A program made the translations under genes and the position numbers. Below the pieces are notes generated by a model. It had not been told where the DNA came from. It made no database searches and saw nothing but the letters and a program-made list of their open reading frames with translations. A stretch of DNA of 64,000 nucleotides, from NCBI GenBank assembly GCA_009823505.1, contig VZQC01006583.1, forward strand, positions 1,372,366 through 1,436,365, written 5' to 3'. Shown in pieces: positions 52,601 through 63,859 of this stretch (within the stretch, counting starts at the first letter, position 1; every line of letters starts with the position of its first letter). The stretch is from Rhizomys pruinosus (lineage: Eukaryota > Chordata > Mammalia > Rodentia > Spalacidae).

Positions 52601-53114
52601 TAATGTCAAGTAATGGGAAAATGTTTAATCCTCCTTTAACCAATTTGGTCACTATACCCCAAAGATGCTAAGTTGTTATGTGCGGACATAGAACACACTA
52701 GCGAAGAGCAGGCTTAGACCAGATCCTTCCCCCACACGTCTTCCCAAGAGAGGCACTGCTTCCCTTTGCTTGTTGTTCTCACATACAGCAGGGTGTCCTC
52801 TGGCATTTTTCTTAATTGCAACCCCATGAAATATTAAAGTCACATATCGATTGAATATCTATTTATACACTACATACGGATTAAAAGCCTCCAAGAACAG
52901 ATGTTCTTCCTGTGGAAGCCAGTTTTGCCTCTACTGGTAGGAACTGTACTAGGACACTCCAAGCCTGCTGTCCTGTCATAAAATCTCACTCAGACTTCCT
53001 AATATCCCAGAGCATTTTCATGCACAAGCAAAATTATTTTAGAGGCTTCTTAGGGTGATGCTCTACAAACAACCATGCCATTATGCTTCACTTCATTTCC
53101 TTTTCATATTATTT
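52601..53114. other. No gene recognised
   Basis: Anonymous stretch. Confidence 0.4.
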
Positions 53115-53341
53115 TAAAAATATCTTATTTATTTTTATTTTATGTATATGAATGCATTAAATGCATGTATGTAAGTGCACCCATGTCCTGCAGTGCTTGT
53201 GGAGGTCAGAAGAGGATGTCAGATCCCCTGGAACTGGAGTTACAAATGGTTGTTAGTTGCCATGTAGGTGCTGGGAACTGAACCTGGGTCCTTTGCAAGA
53301 GCAGCCAATGATTTTAACTGCCGAGCCATCTCTCCAGGCCC
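53115..53341 (-). repeat. B3-type SINE
   Basis: AT-rich head, 'catgtatgtaagtgcaccca', 'cctggaactggagttacaaa' and 'gagccatctctccaggccc'. Confidence 0.92.
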
Positions 53342-54189
53342 TCCGTTTTATATGTTTCATTTGACGAAAGCCTGCATAGACTGATGTGGCCAAGTGCCCC
53401 CTCCGAGTCAGCTGGCCTCTCTTCTTGAAAGTTGCTGGGAACTCAGAAGCCCCGTTGCAGCTTGTGGGGTGATCCTCACTGAGGACTTCCTGTTTTCTGA
53501 CTCTGTTTTGGTTGTTCAGCCCCTCCTCATCTAAGTTACTATCTATTCCGTCCTATCCCCAAGCACATTGAGGCAGTTCCCCCCTTCGGACCTCCCCTGT
53601 CAGTTCCATGCCTGAAATGTCACTCTCCTTCCTACCTGAGTTAATTCAAGACACATTTATCCCATAAACACTCCCGGCCCACAGCAACCCGTGTCTTCTC
53701 CCCTCCAACAGGACTGTCTATGTTTAATGTGCATTTGGTATGTATTTATGCGCTCCCCCAAGGGCCCAGAATAGCGTGCACACCCCCACAGCACCAAAGA
53801 GAGCAGGGAGGGCTTGTGTGGTATTGGTCATGACAGATGTTAACAGGCAGTGGAACAAGGAGGGCAGAGTGAAGTAAATGCCAGCACTGTCACCCAAGTG
53901 TAGACCCAGACAACTCCACACGCTCACAATAGTCTTTGGAACACTCACATTAACTGTTTCTTTAGTAGATGAATAGATGAGCAGATGTTCTACTATGAAC
54001 TATGCTCCAAGCCCAGCCAGGGGAGCTTCAGAATGATTAGAAGTATGTGGTGTCCATCTGTATTCTCAACCTCTCTGGATTTTATTCTTTTTATTTTACT
54101 AAATGTGAGTGATTAATTCCAAGACTTAAGGCTTCAAGGTGTTCTGGAACTATATCCTCAGAGCAAGGATCTTATTAGTATTATTATTA
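53342..54189. other. No gene recognised
   Basis: Repeat-free, locally pyrimidine-rich (53520-53640). Confidence 0.42.
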
Positions 54190-54383
54190 ATGTGGATGGG
54201 TGTTTTCCTGGAGGTATGTAAGGGCACTGCGTGTGCAGTGCCTGCAGAGGTCAGAAGAGAGCATCAGATCCCCTGGAGATGGACTATGGACAGCTGTTAA
54301 CTGCTCTGTAGGTGGGAACTGAACCTGGATCCTCTGCAAGGGCAGCCAGTGCTCTTAACTGCTGAGCCATCTTTCCAGCACCA
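54190..54383 (-). repeat. B3-type SINE, diverged
   Basis: 'gcctgcagaggtcagaagag', 'actgaacctggatcctctgc' and 'gagccatctttccagcacc'. The A-tail complement is lost. Confidence 0.85.
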
Positions 54384-54545
54384 TCCCCCCTCCCCAAATA
54401 AATATCTTAAAGATCCCTAAGACATGGAGACATTCACAAGTACTCTGCTGGCTCAGGCAGAAGTTGTTTTCATGTGAGTGGAAAGTGCCTTGAGCTTTCT
54501 ACTGAATTCAAAGGAGAAATCTTGGCTAAAAGCTGCATGAGGCCT

Positions 54546-55052
54546 GGAGAGGAGAGCACAGGCAGGAGAGGAGAGCACGGTCAGGAGAGGAGAGGAGAGC
54601 ACTGTCAGGAGAGGAGAGGAGAGCACGGTCAGGAGAGGAGAGCACGGTCAGGAGAGGAGAGGAGAGCACGGTCAGGAGAGGAGAGGAGAGCACTGTCAGG
54701 AGAGGAGAGCACGGTCAGGAGGAGAGGAGAGCACAGTCAGGAGAGGAGAGCACGGTCAGGAGAGGAGAGTAGAGCACTGTCAGGAGAGGAGAGCACGGTC
54801 AGGAGAGGAGAGGAGAGCACGGTCAGGAGAGGAGAGGAGAGCACGGTCAGGAGAGGAGAGCATGGTCAGGAGAGGAGAGGAGAGCACTGTCAGGAGAGGA
54901 GAGCATGGTCAGGAGAGGAGAGGAGAGCACTGTCAGGAGAGGAGAGCACTGTCAGGAGAGGAGAGGAGAGCACGGTCAGGAGAGGAGAGGAGAGCACTGT
55001 CAGGAGAGGAGAGCACTGTCAGGAGAGGAGAGCACTGTCAGGAGAGGAGAGG
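54546..55052 (+). repeat. Purine-rich minisatellite, 19/24-base units
   Basis: The basic unit is 'ggagaggagagcacggtca' (19 bases), often with an extra 'gagga' (24 bases). The 'cacggtc' core alternates with 'cactgtc' and, twice, 'catggtc'. Because units mix 19 and 24 bases the frame is not constant, yet no stop arises and a 202-codon frame results (54474-55082). It is an artefact. Confidence 0.96.
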
Positions 55053-55664
55053 TGCTGGGGAACTCACACTCAGGAAGCTTAGCACAGGGGCAGCTGAGCC
55101 TGGATCTCCACTCGGTGCCTGGTCGACCAGTGAGCCTGCCTTCCAGATGGCTCCTTCTGGGACCAACAGGAAAGGACAGAACAAAACAGATTCCTTTATT
55201 CAGACCCAAATTTGCTATTTCCTCTGTGCTGTGACAACCAGACAAAGTGATCATCACAGTGCAGAAATACAAAATATGGCATTTTAAAATTGCTATTATT
55301 GTTGCTGCTGCAAAGAAAAATGTTTGCTAATTTCTGCCCTTGTCGTACTCACGAAGTTACTAAGACATTTTCCCAGGTGTGGGGTAGTTGTTTTGATTAC
55401 AGTCTGTTTGCATATTACATTTTTTCCCAAACAGCAACTTTCTGTTGTAGGCAAGTTGAGCATTTTTAGAGAAATAAAATGATGCTTCAGCAGTATGGTA
55501 ATTACCCACTCTTAAGGACCACACACACAAAAAATTGTCTCAGTGACCTCCCTAATTTATTTAGACCCAAAAACCAAAGGCTGAACATGTCTTAGAATTC
55601 CTATGATAATAATTACCGATCACATATGCCTCACATTGACATTATCTTTAAATAACCTCGTGAC
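55053..55664. other. No gene recognised
   Basis: Anonymous stretch. Confidence 0.4.
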
Positions 55665-56029
55665 TTTTCTTTTTTAAAATTTTTATTGGATTTTGTGAAT
55701 TTTATACAATGTATTTTGACCATATTTGAACTCTCTCCCCTAGTGACACCCACTTTATACCCCCTTGCATGATTTCACATACTCTGTCATATATAATAAA
55801 GCCAATGGACCCTGTTTAACCTATCTATCTTCCATCACACTGTTAAAGACAACCAACTCTCCCTCTCCCAGCTGTAACCTGTTGCCCATAATTCTTCAAC
55901 TAAAGTTGGGGCCTTTTACCCATGTCTCCTCTTCTAACCTGGGATTTCTGTCTGGCTTGAACTTGTGTGGGTCTTGTGCATGCTGTCACCATTGCTGTCA
56001 GTTCATTTGAGTAGCTCCCCACCTGCCTG
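55665..56029 (-). repeat. LINE-1 (Lx-like) 3' UTR fragment, antisense
   Basis: 'tttttattggattttgtgaa', 'acaatgtattttgaccatat' and 'ctggcttgaacttgtgtggg' plus 'cttgtgcatgctgtcaccat' are antisense Lx landmarks. The 81-codon + frame is incidental. Confidence 0.65.
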
Positions 56030-56135
56030 GAAAACTCTGGGCCCAGGTTTTACATGGACATTGGGGACTGAACTCAGGTCCTCCTGATTGCAAAGCCCAT
56101 AGTTTATTGACTAAGCTGTCTGTGCAGCACATGGT
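56030..56135 (-). repeat. B4-type SINE, head half
   Basis: 'ggggactgaactcaggtcct' and 'gactaagctgtctgtgcagc' are the reversed tRNA-like head. Confidence 0.55.
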
Positions 56136-56139
56136 TATG

Positions 56140-56267
56140 GTGACAAGGGTCAAAGACAGGTGAATCCTTGGAACTTGTTGGCCAGATTGCCTGAACTCCA
56201 GGCCAATGAAATACCTATCTCAAAAAACAAAAACGTGTGTGTGCACATCACATACACACGTGTACGT

Positions 56268-56298
<31 letters not shown>

Positions 56299-56320
56299 TG
56301 CACACATTCTGTCTCATAGC
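56140..56320 (+). repeat. B4-type SINE, tail half, with (AC)n
   Basis: 'gtgaatccttggaacttgtt', 'ctgaactccaggccaatgaa' and 'atacctatctcaaaaa', followed by a CA-rich end with (AC)n at about 56270-56291. Confidence 0.6.
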
Positions 56321-57074
56321 ATACATACTATCATCCCATCTGTGTATGCTTTGAGCTGGACTATTTTGTCCTCACAAATGAAACAGATGTTATTTCTCTG
56401 TGTACTAAATGTGAGAAGCCTGACTCTAAAATTCTCCATGTGGCCTAAGAAGATAGAGTAGCAGGCTAGATTCCATGCCCACAGGGGCCCAGAGCTTGAA
56501 GGGTCTTATTACACTCTCAGCTAATCATTCCCAAATTCTGGCCTCTGAAACAGAAGCTGCAGAGTGGGGAACTTGTGAGATGTTGTAGCATGGCCGGTCC
56601 TCTGAAAAACACTGACCTTGGCCTCTGGCGGCCCAGGATTCTATCTGCTGGCCTTCTGAGGAGAAAGGAGGGGTGGAGGAGCAGCTACTCCCAGCCAGCC
56701 AGCCAGTCCACCATGGCTGTGCAAGGGGGAGGCCTAAAGCGTATACAAAGTGAACACCAGGAGGTGGGTCTCTCCTGCCCTCTGCCATCTTGGGCAGAGG
56801 TCACAGGGTCCATCCCAGGAAGGGAATTTTCCTGTAGGTTATGACAGAGAGAGAGCAATGACGCTCCTGGAAGTAAGCATTCGCTCTGTAAGCAAACCCA
56901 ACTGGGAGTCTGTCCCTCACTTTGCCTTTGGTGCCACGGAAGAGGAGGTGGGAGGCCAGCGCCCACATACCTCTCAGAAGGAATTTTAGCAACAGATGCC
57001 CTCTTTCTCAGTCCAACCTTGGCCTGCCGAAGCAGATGATTCTGCGAGGCATGGGAGAAGCCTTGAGTGCTAGA
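56321..57074. other. No gene recognised
   Basis: Several overlapping frames on both strands (up to 134 codons, minus 56685-57089) but no domain or conserved motif. Confidence 0.38.
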
Positions 57075-57480
57075 CAGCTTTAGTATCAACTTGAAACCCC
57101 AAGTTTAAGGATGCCTCGACTGGGGAATTGCCTCCACTAGACTGGCCTATAGCCATGTCTGTGAAGTATTTTCTTGATTGTTGAGTGATGTGGGAAGGCC
57201 CAGTCTACTCTGGGCAGTGCCTCCCCTGGGCAGTCTGTTCTGTATTGTATAAAGAAGCAGGCTGAGCATGGGCCAGGGGAGCAAGCCAGTTAGCAGTGTT
57301 CCTCCATGGCCTGTGCTTCAGCTCCTGCCTCCAGGTTCCTTCCCTGAGTTCCTACCTTGGGCTCCCTCAGTGATGAACTATGACCTGGGAGATGTCAGGT
57401 AAATCTCTTTCCTCCCCAAGGTGATATTGGTCAGAGTGTTTTGTCACAGCAATTGAAAGCAAACCAGAACACCCTGTTCT
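57075..57480 (+). repeat. Rodent interspersed repeat, unnamed
   Basis: 'gaattgcctccactagactg', 'aagaagcaggctgagcatgg', 'cctccatggcctgtgcttca' and 'ttttgtcacagcaattga' form a repeat very common in murid genomes whose formal name I am not sure of (possibly URR1-like). Nearly full length. Confidence 0.6.
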
Positions 57481-57737
57481 AAGTAGGTAACTCCAACCCC
57501 CACATATGTGCTGGTACACCATGAACTACAGAAGGCCTTTAGTATAGTATTTAAAATATTAAAACTGAAAAGATGAATAATACAGAGAAGCATACTAGAT
57601 ATTTAATAAATATCTGTCAGTTAATTGAAAGAGGCTCAAATCTGTTCAACGGTGGATGGTATTCTGTAAATCTGTATGAGCGTCCTTCACTTTCACACTG
57701 CCTTATGCATCTGCTATATTTTCTACATGTTCTTTTT
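57481..57737. other. No gene recognised
   Basis: Short AT-rich spacer. Confidence 0.4.
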
Positions 57738-57882
57738 CATCTGTTTAAGACAGGGCCTCTCTATAGCTGAAGCTGGTCTACAATTTGAAATGTAGATCAG
57801 GCTGGCCTCAGTCTCACAGAGATTTTTCTGTATCTGCCTCCTGAGTTTTGGAATTTAAGGCATGTGCCACCACACCTGGTCA
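57738..57882 (-). repeat. B1 SINE
   Basis: 'tttaagacagggcctctcta', 'gatcaggctggcctcagtct' and 'taaggcatgtgccaccacac' in reverse order. Confidence 0.85.
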
Positions 57883-57894
57883 TTTCTTATCTTT

Positions 57895-57910
57895 TAAAAT
57901 GTGTAATCTG
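57895..57910 (+). repeat. 16-base TSD of composite copy 2, left
   Basis: 'taaaatgtgtaatctg', repeated exactly at 59677-59692. Confidence 0.95.
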
Positions 57911-59676
57911 TTTATGGCAATCTGAGGCTTTTCTTCCTTTCAATGTTCAGATGGGTCAACCTTTCAGTTGCCACTTTTTGGTACATCCTACTTAATGCAA
58001 AGCTGTATCTTTTCTTTCTCAGCCATTAAGTTGGTGACATTTCGTCCTGTTGGAACAAACATATCTTTTCCCGTGGTTAGTTTTAAAATTTGAATTGCAA
58101 GGTTTTTGACGAAAAGGTTTCATGTCTGTCTGTATCCCCCCCCTTTTTTTTAACCCATGAGTCTCCAGAAGACAGTTGTATTATACATAACTATAGGGTG
58201 GAATCAAGGCACAGATTTCATTGCCATAAACATCGAACCCTTCTGTGGATCCTACATGTAACAACTATTTATAATGAGTCCTAATGAAACTTATACCTTC
58301 TAGGTGCCACAAAGGTTTTGTATGAGAGACTTTCTTGCCTTCCCCCCATAGAACAAGGAGAAATATGCAGATGATGAGGTCGTTCTCCAACTGTAAATTG
58401 GAGACAATATTATAGAGGTAATCTTTAAAACCGGTAAAAATGCCTTCTTTAATTGACTAATAGACATAAGAACTGTGAAAAGGATTATATCTTCAGAACC
58501 AAATATAATACTAAAGTCCTTGGGCTATGCACTTAGGAAAAGTATATTAATGCAGGAGCTCTGACATCAGCAATGGATTGTTCTACCAGGGGGATGTTGG
58601 CCAGGGGATCCAAGGCCCCAACAAAAGGTAAGGGCTCCTTGCCCCTAAGTTGGGATACCTGCAGGAGGAGAGGCGATAAGACCTTGCTGCGAAGACCTGA
58701 CGTTAACATGGGAGGGATGTATTGAGACCACATGCAAGTGTACAGATGGCCCTCGGAATTCCAGAGAGTGTTACCAAAGGCCACTAAACCAATAAAGCAA
58801 ATACGGGTCTCCCTGAGTCAAGCAAGACCCACCTCAGCACCAGCTACACCTCACCTGCCTGGAAATACTGTGCAGCAGAGGCAGCCATGGCCTGTATATC
58901 CCAAATCTAATTGGCTATTGGCTCTCTCCTTGGAGGAATAACCCATGCGATGCCACAAGCTTACATCTTTACAGGTTAGGAGATGTTATAAGCCACAGTA
59001 AGACCCTGTCATATTTAACAGGGGGGAAAAATGTAATTCATGGATTAACATATCATCCAAACATATGTGTCTATGCCAAAGTAACCTACCATAACTATAG
59101 TGCTGCTTAAATACCTATATATCTAATTGCTTGTGCTTCATTAGTAGGATCGAAAGGTTACCCCTGGACAAAACTGTCAGCCCATGAAAGGAAACAGCCA
59201 GAATTGACCAGAGTCCAAGTCAACAGCTCCAGAGAGAGTGGACTGTTTTACTTCTCATCCACCTGTGCTCCTTTTCTAAGCCTAGGGAACAACCTGCAGA
59301 AGAGGGGGCGTGTAGAATGTAAAGGCTCCGATTGGGTGAATGGTGAAACTACAGCGATGTAGTCTGGACACTCATTTGATCAACTTGATTGACAAACAAC
59401 ATGTCACCCCCACTGGATGGTGGGGCTGTAGGGGTTTGGACACAACAGCCTGTAGATGGTTTTGCACGAAGGATGTTGTACTCATGGATTATCACTTATA
59501 GCTAAAAAAGGAAAAAAAAACACAGAGAAAGATGCAAGAACAGTTATGGCAGAATACATGATCTGGGATGGGGTGGGGGTGGAGGGAAGGGAAAGGGAAA
59601 AATGCCTGATCTGAATTGGAAAATGATGTACGAAATGCACAAAGCATCAATAAAAAAAATTAAATTAAAAAAAAAA
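57911..59676 (+). mobile_element. Composite retroposon copy 2, with 5' inversion, A-rich tail and perfect TSD
   Basis: The insertion is exactly bounded. 57911-58219 matches copy 1 (about 30626-30947) in the same + orientation. From 58220 the sequence matches copy 1 in the opposite orientation down to its 3' end. The first 11 bases 'tttatggcaat' (57911-57921) reappear as 'attgccataaa' at 58220-58230, a short overlap at the inversion junction. The 3' end (about 59515-59676) is the L1-type tail 'atgatgtacgaaatgcacaa', 'agcatcaataaaa', then an A-rich end. The insertion is thus an L1-machinery product with twin priming. The body contains no long frame. Body origin is unknown; a degenerate retroviral or host-transcript source is possible. 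Confidence 0.88.
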
Positions 59677-59692
59677 TAAAATGTGTAATCTG
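59677..59692 (+). repeat. 16-base TSD of composite copy 2, right
   Basis: Identical to 57895-57910. Confidence 0.95.
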
Positions 59693-59811
59693 GTCGTTTT
59701 TTTAAATTAAAGTAACAGAAAGTTACCATTTAGTACATTTCAACAGATGTTAAGTTTATTCCATATTAAGCTTGAAAATATAAATCCACTCAGTCTATTT
59801 TTGATGTGTTT

Positions 59812-60044
59812 TTTAAAATATATTTTATTTGTTCTTTTAAATTTATGTGTATGTGTATTACGGCATGTATGTAAGTAAGTGCACCCCTGTCATTCAATGC
59901 CTGCGGAGGTCAGAAGAGGGAGTCAGATTCCATGGAACTGGAGTTACAGACAGTTGTTAGCTGCAGTGTGGATACTGGAAATCTAAGTTGGGTCCTCTGC
60001 AAGAGCAGCCAGTGCTCTTAACCACTGAGCCAACTCTCCAGCCC
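59812..60044 (-). repeat. B3-type SINE
   Basis: 'ggcatgtatgtaagtaagtg' (four-base duplication), 'gcggaggtcagaagagggag' and 'gagccaactctccagccc'. Confidence 0.92.
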
Positions 60045-60049
60045 TTGCT

Positions 60050-60274
60050 GGATGGGGTTTTTTATTGATTAACTTTGTTGTTTGACCATTTCATGCATGG
60101 ATACAACATATTCTGGTTTCTCTTCTCAGACTCCTTCAGCTCTTACCCCCTTCCCTTCCCTATCAACCTCTCCTCACCCCTATTGGTCCAATTGTTCAAG
60201 ATTTGGGGTTTTATTTTGTGACCCATTTAGTTTAATCTGGTCATCTCTGTGACCACTGGATTGGAGTTATTTTA
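60050..60274 (-). repeat. LINE-1 (Lx-like) 3' fragment, antisense
   Basis: 'tttttattgattaactttgt', 'cccccttcccttccctatca' and 'ttttgtgacccatttagttt' are antisense Lx 3' UTR. Confidence 0.6.
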
Positions 60275-60406
60275 AGCAGCCATGGTTGGGCTTGCCTGGA
60301 ACTCCCTGTGCGGCTGTGACTGGTCTTAAACTCTTGATCTGCCCATTTCTACTTCACAGGTTCTGGGATTACAGGCTTGAACCACAGGTCTACCTCATCC
60401 CTGTGC
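60275..60406 (-). repeat. B1 SINE, old
   Basis: 'cctggaactccctgtgcggc', 'cttaaactcttgatctgccc' and 'ctgggattacaggcttgaac' in the reverse B1 order. Confidence 0.68.
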
Positions 60407-60729
60407 ATTTCTAATTTGCAGGTGATCATTATGCTTATATGTCTCAAGTTTTACTTGGGATTTTAGATTAGAAGACTGACCAGGAAAGAAGGATGTATCT
60501 TCAAGTTGCTGAGCTCTGAGCCCACCATGCAGTTCCACAGTCTATGTTGCATAGAGGTGGGAGAGGGGTAAGGAATGTGCCTAAGGCCTTACCTAGGATC
60601 AGCTTTTACGTGGCCAAACCCATTCCCCAAACAGCCAGCCATCATCGCCAGCATGGTTTATTCTTCATCTTGGAAATACTATGCTATTTTAGATAGAGTT
60701 GGCTCCCCTTAGTACCTCTATACACAGAT
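60407..60729. other. No gene recognised
   Basis: Anonymous stretch. Confidence 0.4.
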
Positions 60730-61180
60730 GTGCATAACATAGTCAATGATTCTCAACATGGGTGGCTCCACACTGAGGGACTGTTTTTTGTTGTCATGAC
60801 AACTAATCCCTGGAACCAGCATTCATGGGAGAGGTCAGAGCTTACTCAGCAGCTGCCAATACCTGTTCAAGATGGGACCCACCAGCATTTCATCCTCATC
60901 AGGGAGGATGAAAACCTCACTCATCCCCAGGGGACTACCAGGCAGTAATTAGTGGGTGCTGGGGGCTGGATATCATTTGTTTCGGTGGTACAGACTCTGA
61001 TAAGCTGCCCATGCTCCTGTAAAGAGCTCCTCATTAATTTTCATGCAAACAACCACAATTAAACTCATTGGGTCAATAAAAAAGGAGGCATAAAGAATAG
61101 GAGCGACCTTTCTGGGAAGAATGGTTTCAGAAAGAGGTGGGGATGAGAGAAGCTAAGGGGCTGGGGCTCAGTCTGTTCAT
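60730..61180 (+). repeat. LINE-1 (Lx-like) 3' UTR
   Basis: 'gggagaggtcagagcttact', 'ctgccaatacctgttcaaga', 'cccatgctcctgtaaagagc' and 'aaactcattgggtcaataaa' follow the Lx 3' UTR. Another copy of the same region is at 37480-38085. Confidence 0.65.
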
Positions 61181-61283
61181 GAGTGCTCTGTCCAGGGAGA
61201 AACAACTTCAAAGCAAAAGGCTTCTCCTGTATTCCATAAACCTCTCAATGTCCTGCCTGGTTAGGTGCTTGAAACACATCTAC

Positions 61284-61500
61284 TGGAGTGGGAGGGATGG
61301 CTCAGTGTTAGGAGCACTGGCTGCTCTTGCAGAGAACCTGGGCTGGATTCCAGCACCAACATGGTAGCTAACAGCCATCCTTAACTCCAGTTCCAGGGGA
61401 GCTGATGCCCTCTTCTGACCTCCTCAGGCACTGCACTACAGGGGTGCACTTACATACATGCAGACAAAACATCCATACACATAAAGATGAATAAATTGAA
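61284..61500 (+). repeat. B3-type SINE
   Basis: 'gagtgggagggatggctcag', 'aactccagttccaggggagc' and 'acacataaagatgaataaat'. Confidence 0.9.
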
Positions 61501-61659
61501 AAATTGGACATTTACTATCTTCCTGACCTATTATTACGTAAGTCTAGTGGGGGGGGTGCTTTGTAGAAACAAAGATTAGTATTCTTTGCATGGTAATTTA
61601 ACGACTCTTCTGACTATAAAGTCAGTCACATGAAGGCCATGTTTGGTTTTTGTTCCAGA

Positions 61660-61840
61660 CTTTCCCAAGGTGTGTTCCCCACACGACATCATGGTGTAGA
61701 TGGGAGGCAGCCACATCCTCTCTCTCACTGGTTCCTGTGTTGAAGGCTTGGTCCCCAGATGGAGAACACAGCCATTGAGATGTGATCAGTCATTCAGGGT
61801 GTGCTTTGAAGGGCAGTCTTGGTCCCTGATCCCCTCCAAT

Positions 61841-61907
<67 letters not shown>

Positions 61908-61980
61908 CTTGGCCACCAGGAGGTGAATATCCTTTCCTCCCACACGTTCCCACAGCTATAGGAACAAATGCTGATTATAT
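61660..61980 (+). repeat. Probable MaLR-type LTR remnant containing (CT)n
   Basis: 'ttgaaggcttggtccccaga', 'gtgctttgaagggcagtctt' and, after the CT run (61844-61902), 'cttggccaccaggaggtgaa' resemble ERVL-MaLR LTR wording. The microsatellite expanded at the usual CTCT part. Confidence 0.42.
61844..61902 (+). repeat. (CT)n microsatellite
   Basis: Perfect CT run of about 29 units. Confidence 0.96.
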
Positions 61981-63859
61981 TTAGTTACATCTTGTCTTGT
62001 CCCTCTCAAATCTAAACACATTTATTATAGATAAATATGTATTCTGATATAATTATATTGGAATATTCAATGACATAATTTAGTCATGGGTGGGTTTTAT
62101 CTATATTTTATTTTGTGAAAGTTTAAAGCTGAGTTATATCATCTGTAAATTTCATATCACTATACAAAAGATAATTTACTATGTAAATGGGATTTGATTT
62201 ACTAAGGTTAAAATGTATTTAAGTGAATGGTGCCATTTGATATTTGTTTAATCTCTCTTGGTTGATTTTTCTGAATTATGCACTCTGCAGGGCCAGGGAC
62301 CTGATGGAGTCCCCGCCACAGCAGCTCCCAGTGGGACCTCTCTCCTTGCCTCTTCATCACATTCTGACTGTGTTTTAGTCAGGCAGGATGTGAGAACACC
62401 CTGATGAAAGAGCAAGGGCAGGTGAGGAATGGATGGGTGAGTCTAGTGGCCAAGCAAGTGACCGCAAAGCCACTGTGGTGGAAGTCACAGAGCCAGCCTG
62501 GTAAAAGCAGGTCAGGATGTCCTGTGACAGCCAGACAAAGCACCTGCGGGCTGAGGACACAGGCCTGGGTCATGTCCCTGGGCTGCATCCTGTGATATGA
62601 ACAAGCATGCAACCTGGCAGTCAGAGCTGAGGAGAGGAAGCACAGAGCGATGCATGCAAGCCACAAATTCAGGCGCAGCTCAGGTCTCCCAGGCCACACC
62701 GGTCTTGTTGGGACACTGGAATTTTATTTCAATAGTAACAGAGGCTTCTTGGGGGCTGAGGAAAGAAAAATGTAAGCTAGTTTCCATTTTAACCAATTCC
62801 TCTGATTCAAGCATGAAGTGTGGGGTTGGTGTTCAGAGAATATTTTTCTAATAAATATATGTCCAAATACATTTTCCACATAAGTGAATATATCTTTAAC
62901 TCAACCATGCAGAAAACCCGACAACTTCAAGCTTGTGCTTCACCTACACCAGGCATGCTCCTGTTTCCCCTGCCCAGCAGTCCCAGCTTCGCCTCAGGTT
63001 CCTCATGGGGGACAGTAAGTCCTTGAAGACCCCTTCAGCCCTAGAAACAACTCACTGCTCCCGCCAAGCCCAGCCGGCTGCCAGGGCTCTCTGGTTGTGT
63101 GCAGCTGGCACGAGCCTGTCGAATGCCTCTGTTCGACAGAGCAGCCTTGGCTTGGCATTTTGTCTGCAGCTGGAGCACTTTCTGTAAGATCACTCAGCAG
63201 CTATAAGTTGACTAATTTCCGTGCTGATTGCCACACTGGAAGTGTATGAGTTTGTGCGTATTCTTGGCCCAAATGCTACTTGCCAGCAGCAGCATTGACG
63301 ATGGGGCCCTGACACCATTCGGGAGTTATTGTCTGACGTGCTATTGATATAAGTGCATTTTGGAAAATGCACAATTTGATAATCAGACCCCATCTGCAGA
63401 GTAATCATGAGTTACATTATGGAGAGAATGTAAGTAAATGCTGGAGATGGAACTGTCTTATTTTCGACTTCCCTAACCCCAGCAAAGACTGTGTGAAGAG
63501 ATGTTGATATGCAAAACAACTTTGTGGGTTTTTTTTATATATATATATAATGAGTATCTCAGTGCTTTAGCATTTATCTCAATACAGCAAGTGGCAGGCT
63601 AGAAAACAAAATGCATGATCTCATTTGCAAATGGGTAGTATTAGAGTCCTAAGAGTAATGTGTTTGCTGAAGATATTAAAGCCAGAAGACTAGCATGTGA
63701 CCTTGAAATGGAATTTTGCTATAGTCCAACCCAATTACCCCCAGGGTGAGGGCATGGCTGAGGGCAAACTGGTGGCTGAACTACACTGATCCAGATTCCA
63801 AAATTCAGGTCTCTCATCTATACATTGGAGGAAGTAATGTCTTTACAACAAAACGTGGG
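61981..63859. other. Repeat-free 1.9 kb without recognised gene
   Basis: No SINE, L1 or LTR signature, with one AT run at about 63535-63549. 63190-63520 has a balanced composition and retained CpGs, and could be conserved noncoding sequence. Frames of 60-106 codons at 62375-63187 overlap on both strands and lack support. Confidence 0.4.
63353..63372. repeat. Perfect 9-base inverted repeat, 2-base loop
   Basis: 'gtgcattttggaaaatgcac' can fold as a short hairpin. It lies inside the repeat-free candidate element. Confidence 0.9.

Noticed and set aside
54474..55287. 202- and 141-codon frames in the purine minisatellite
   Set aside because: Charged repeat peptides from a stop-free tandem array with mixed unit lengths; overlapping frames are equally open.
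58217..58230. Assembly inversion as the cause of the switched orientation in copy 2
   Set aside because: A perfect TSD encloses the whole insertion including the inverted part, which an assembly inversion would not produce.
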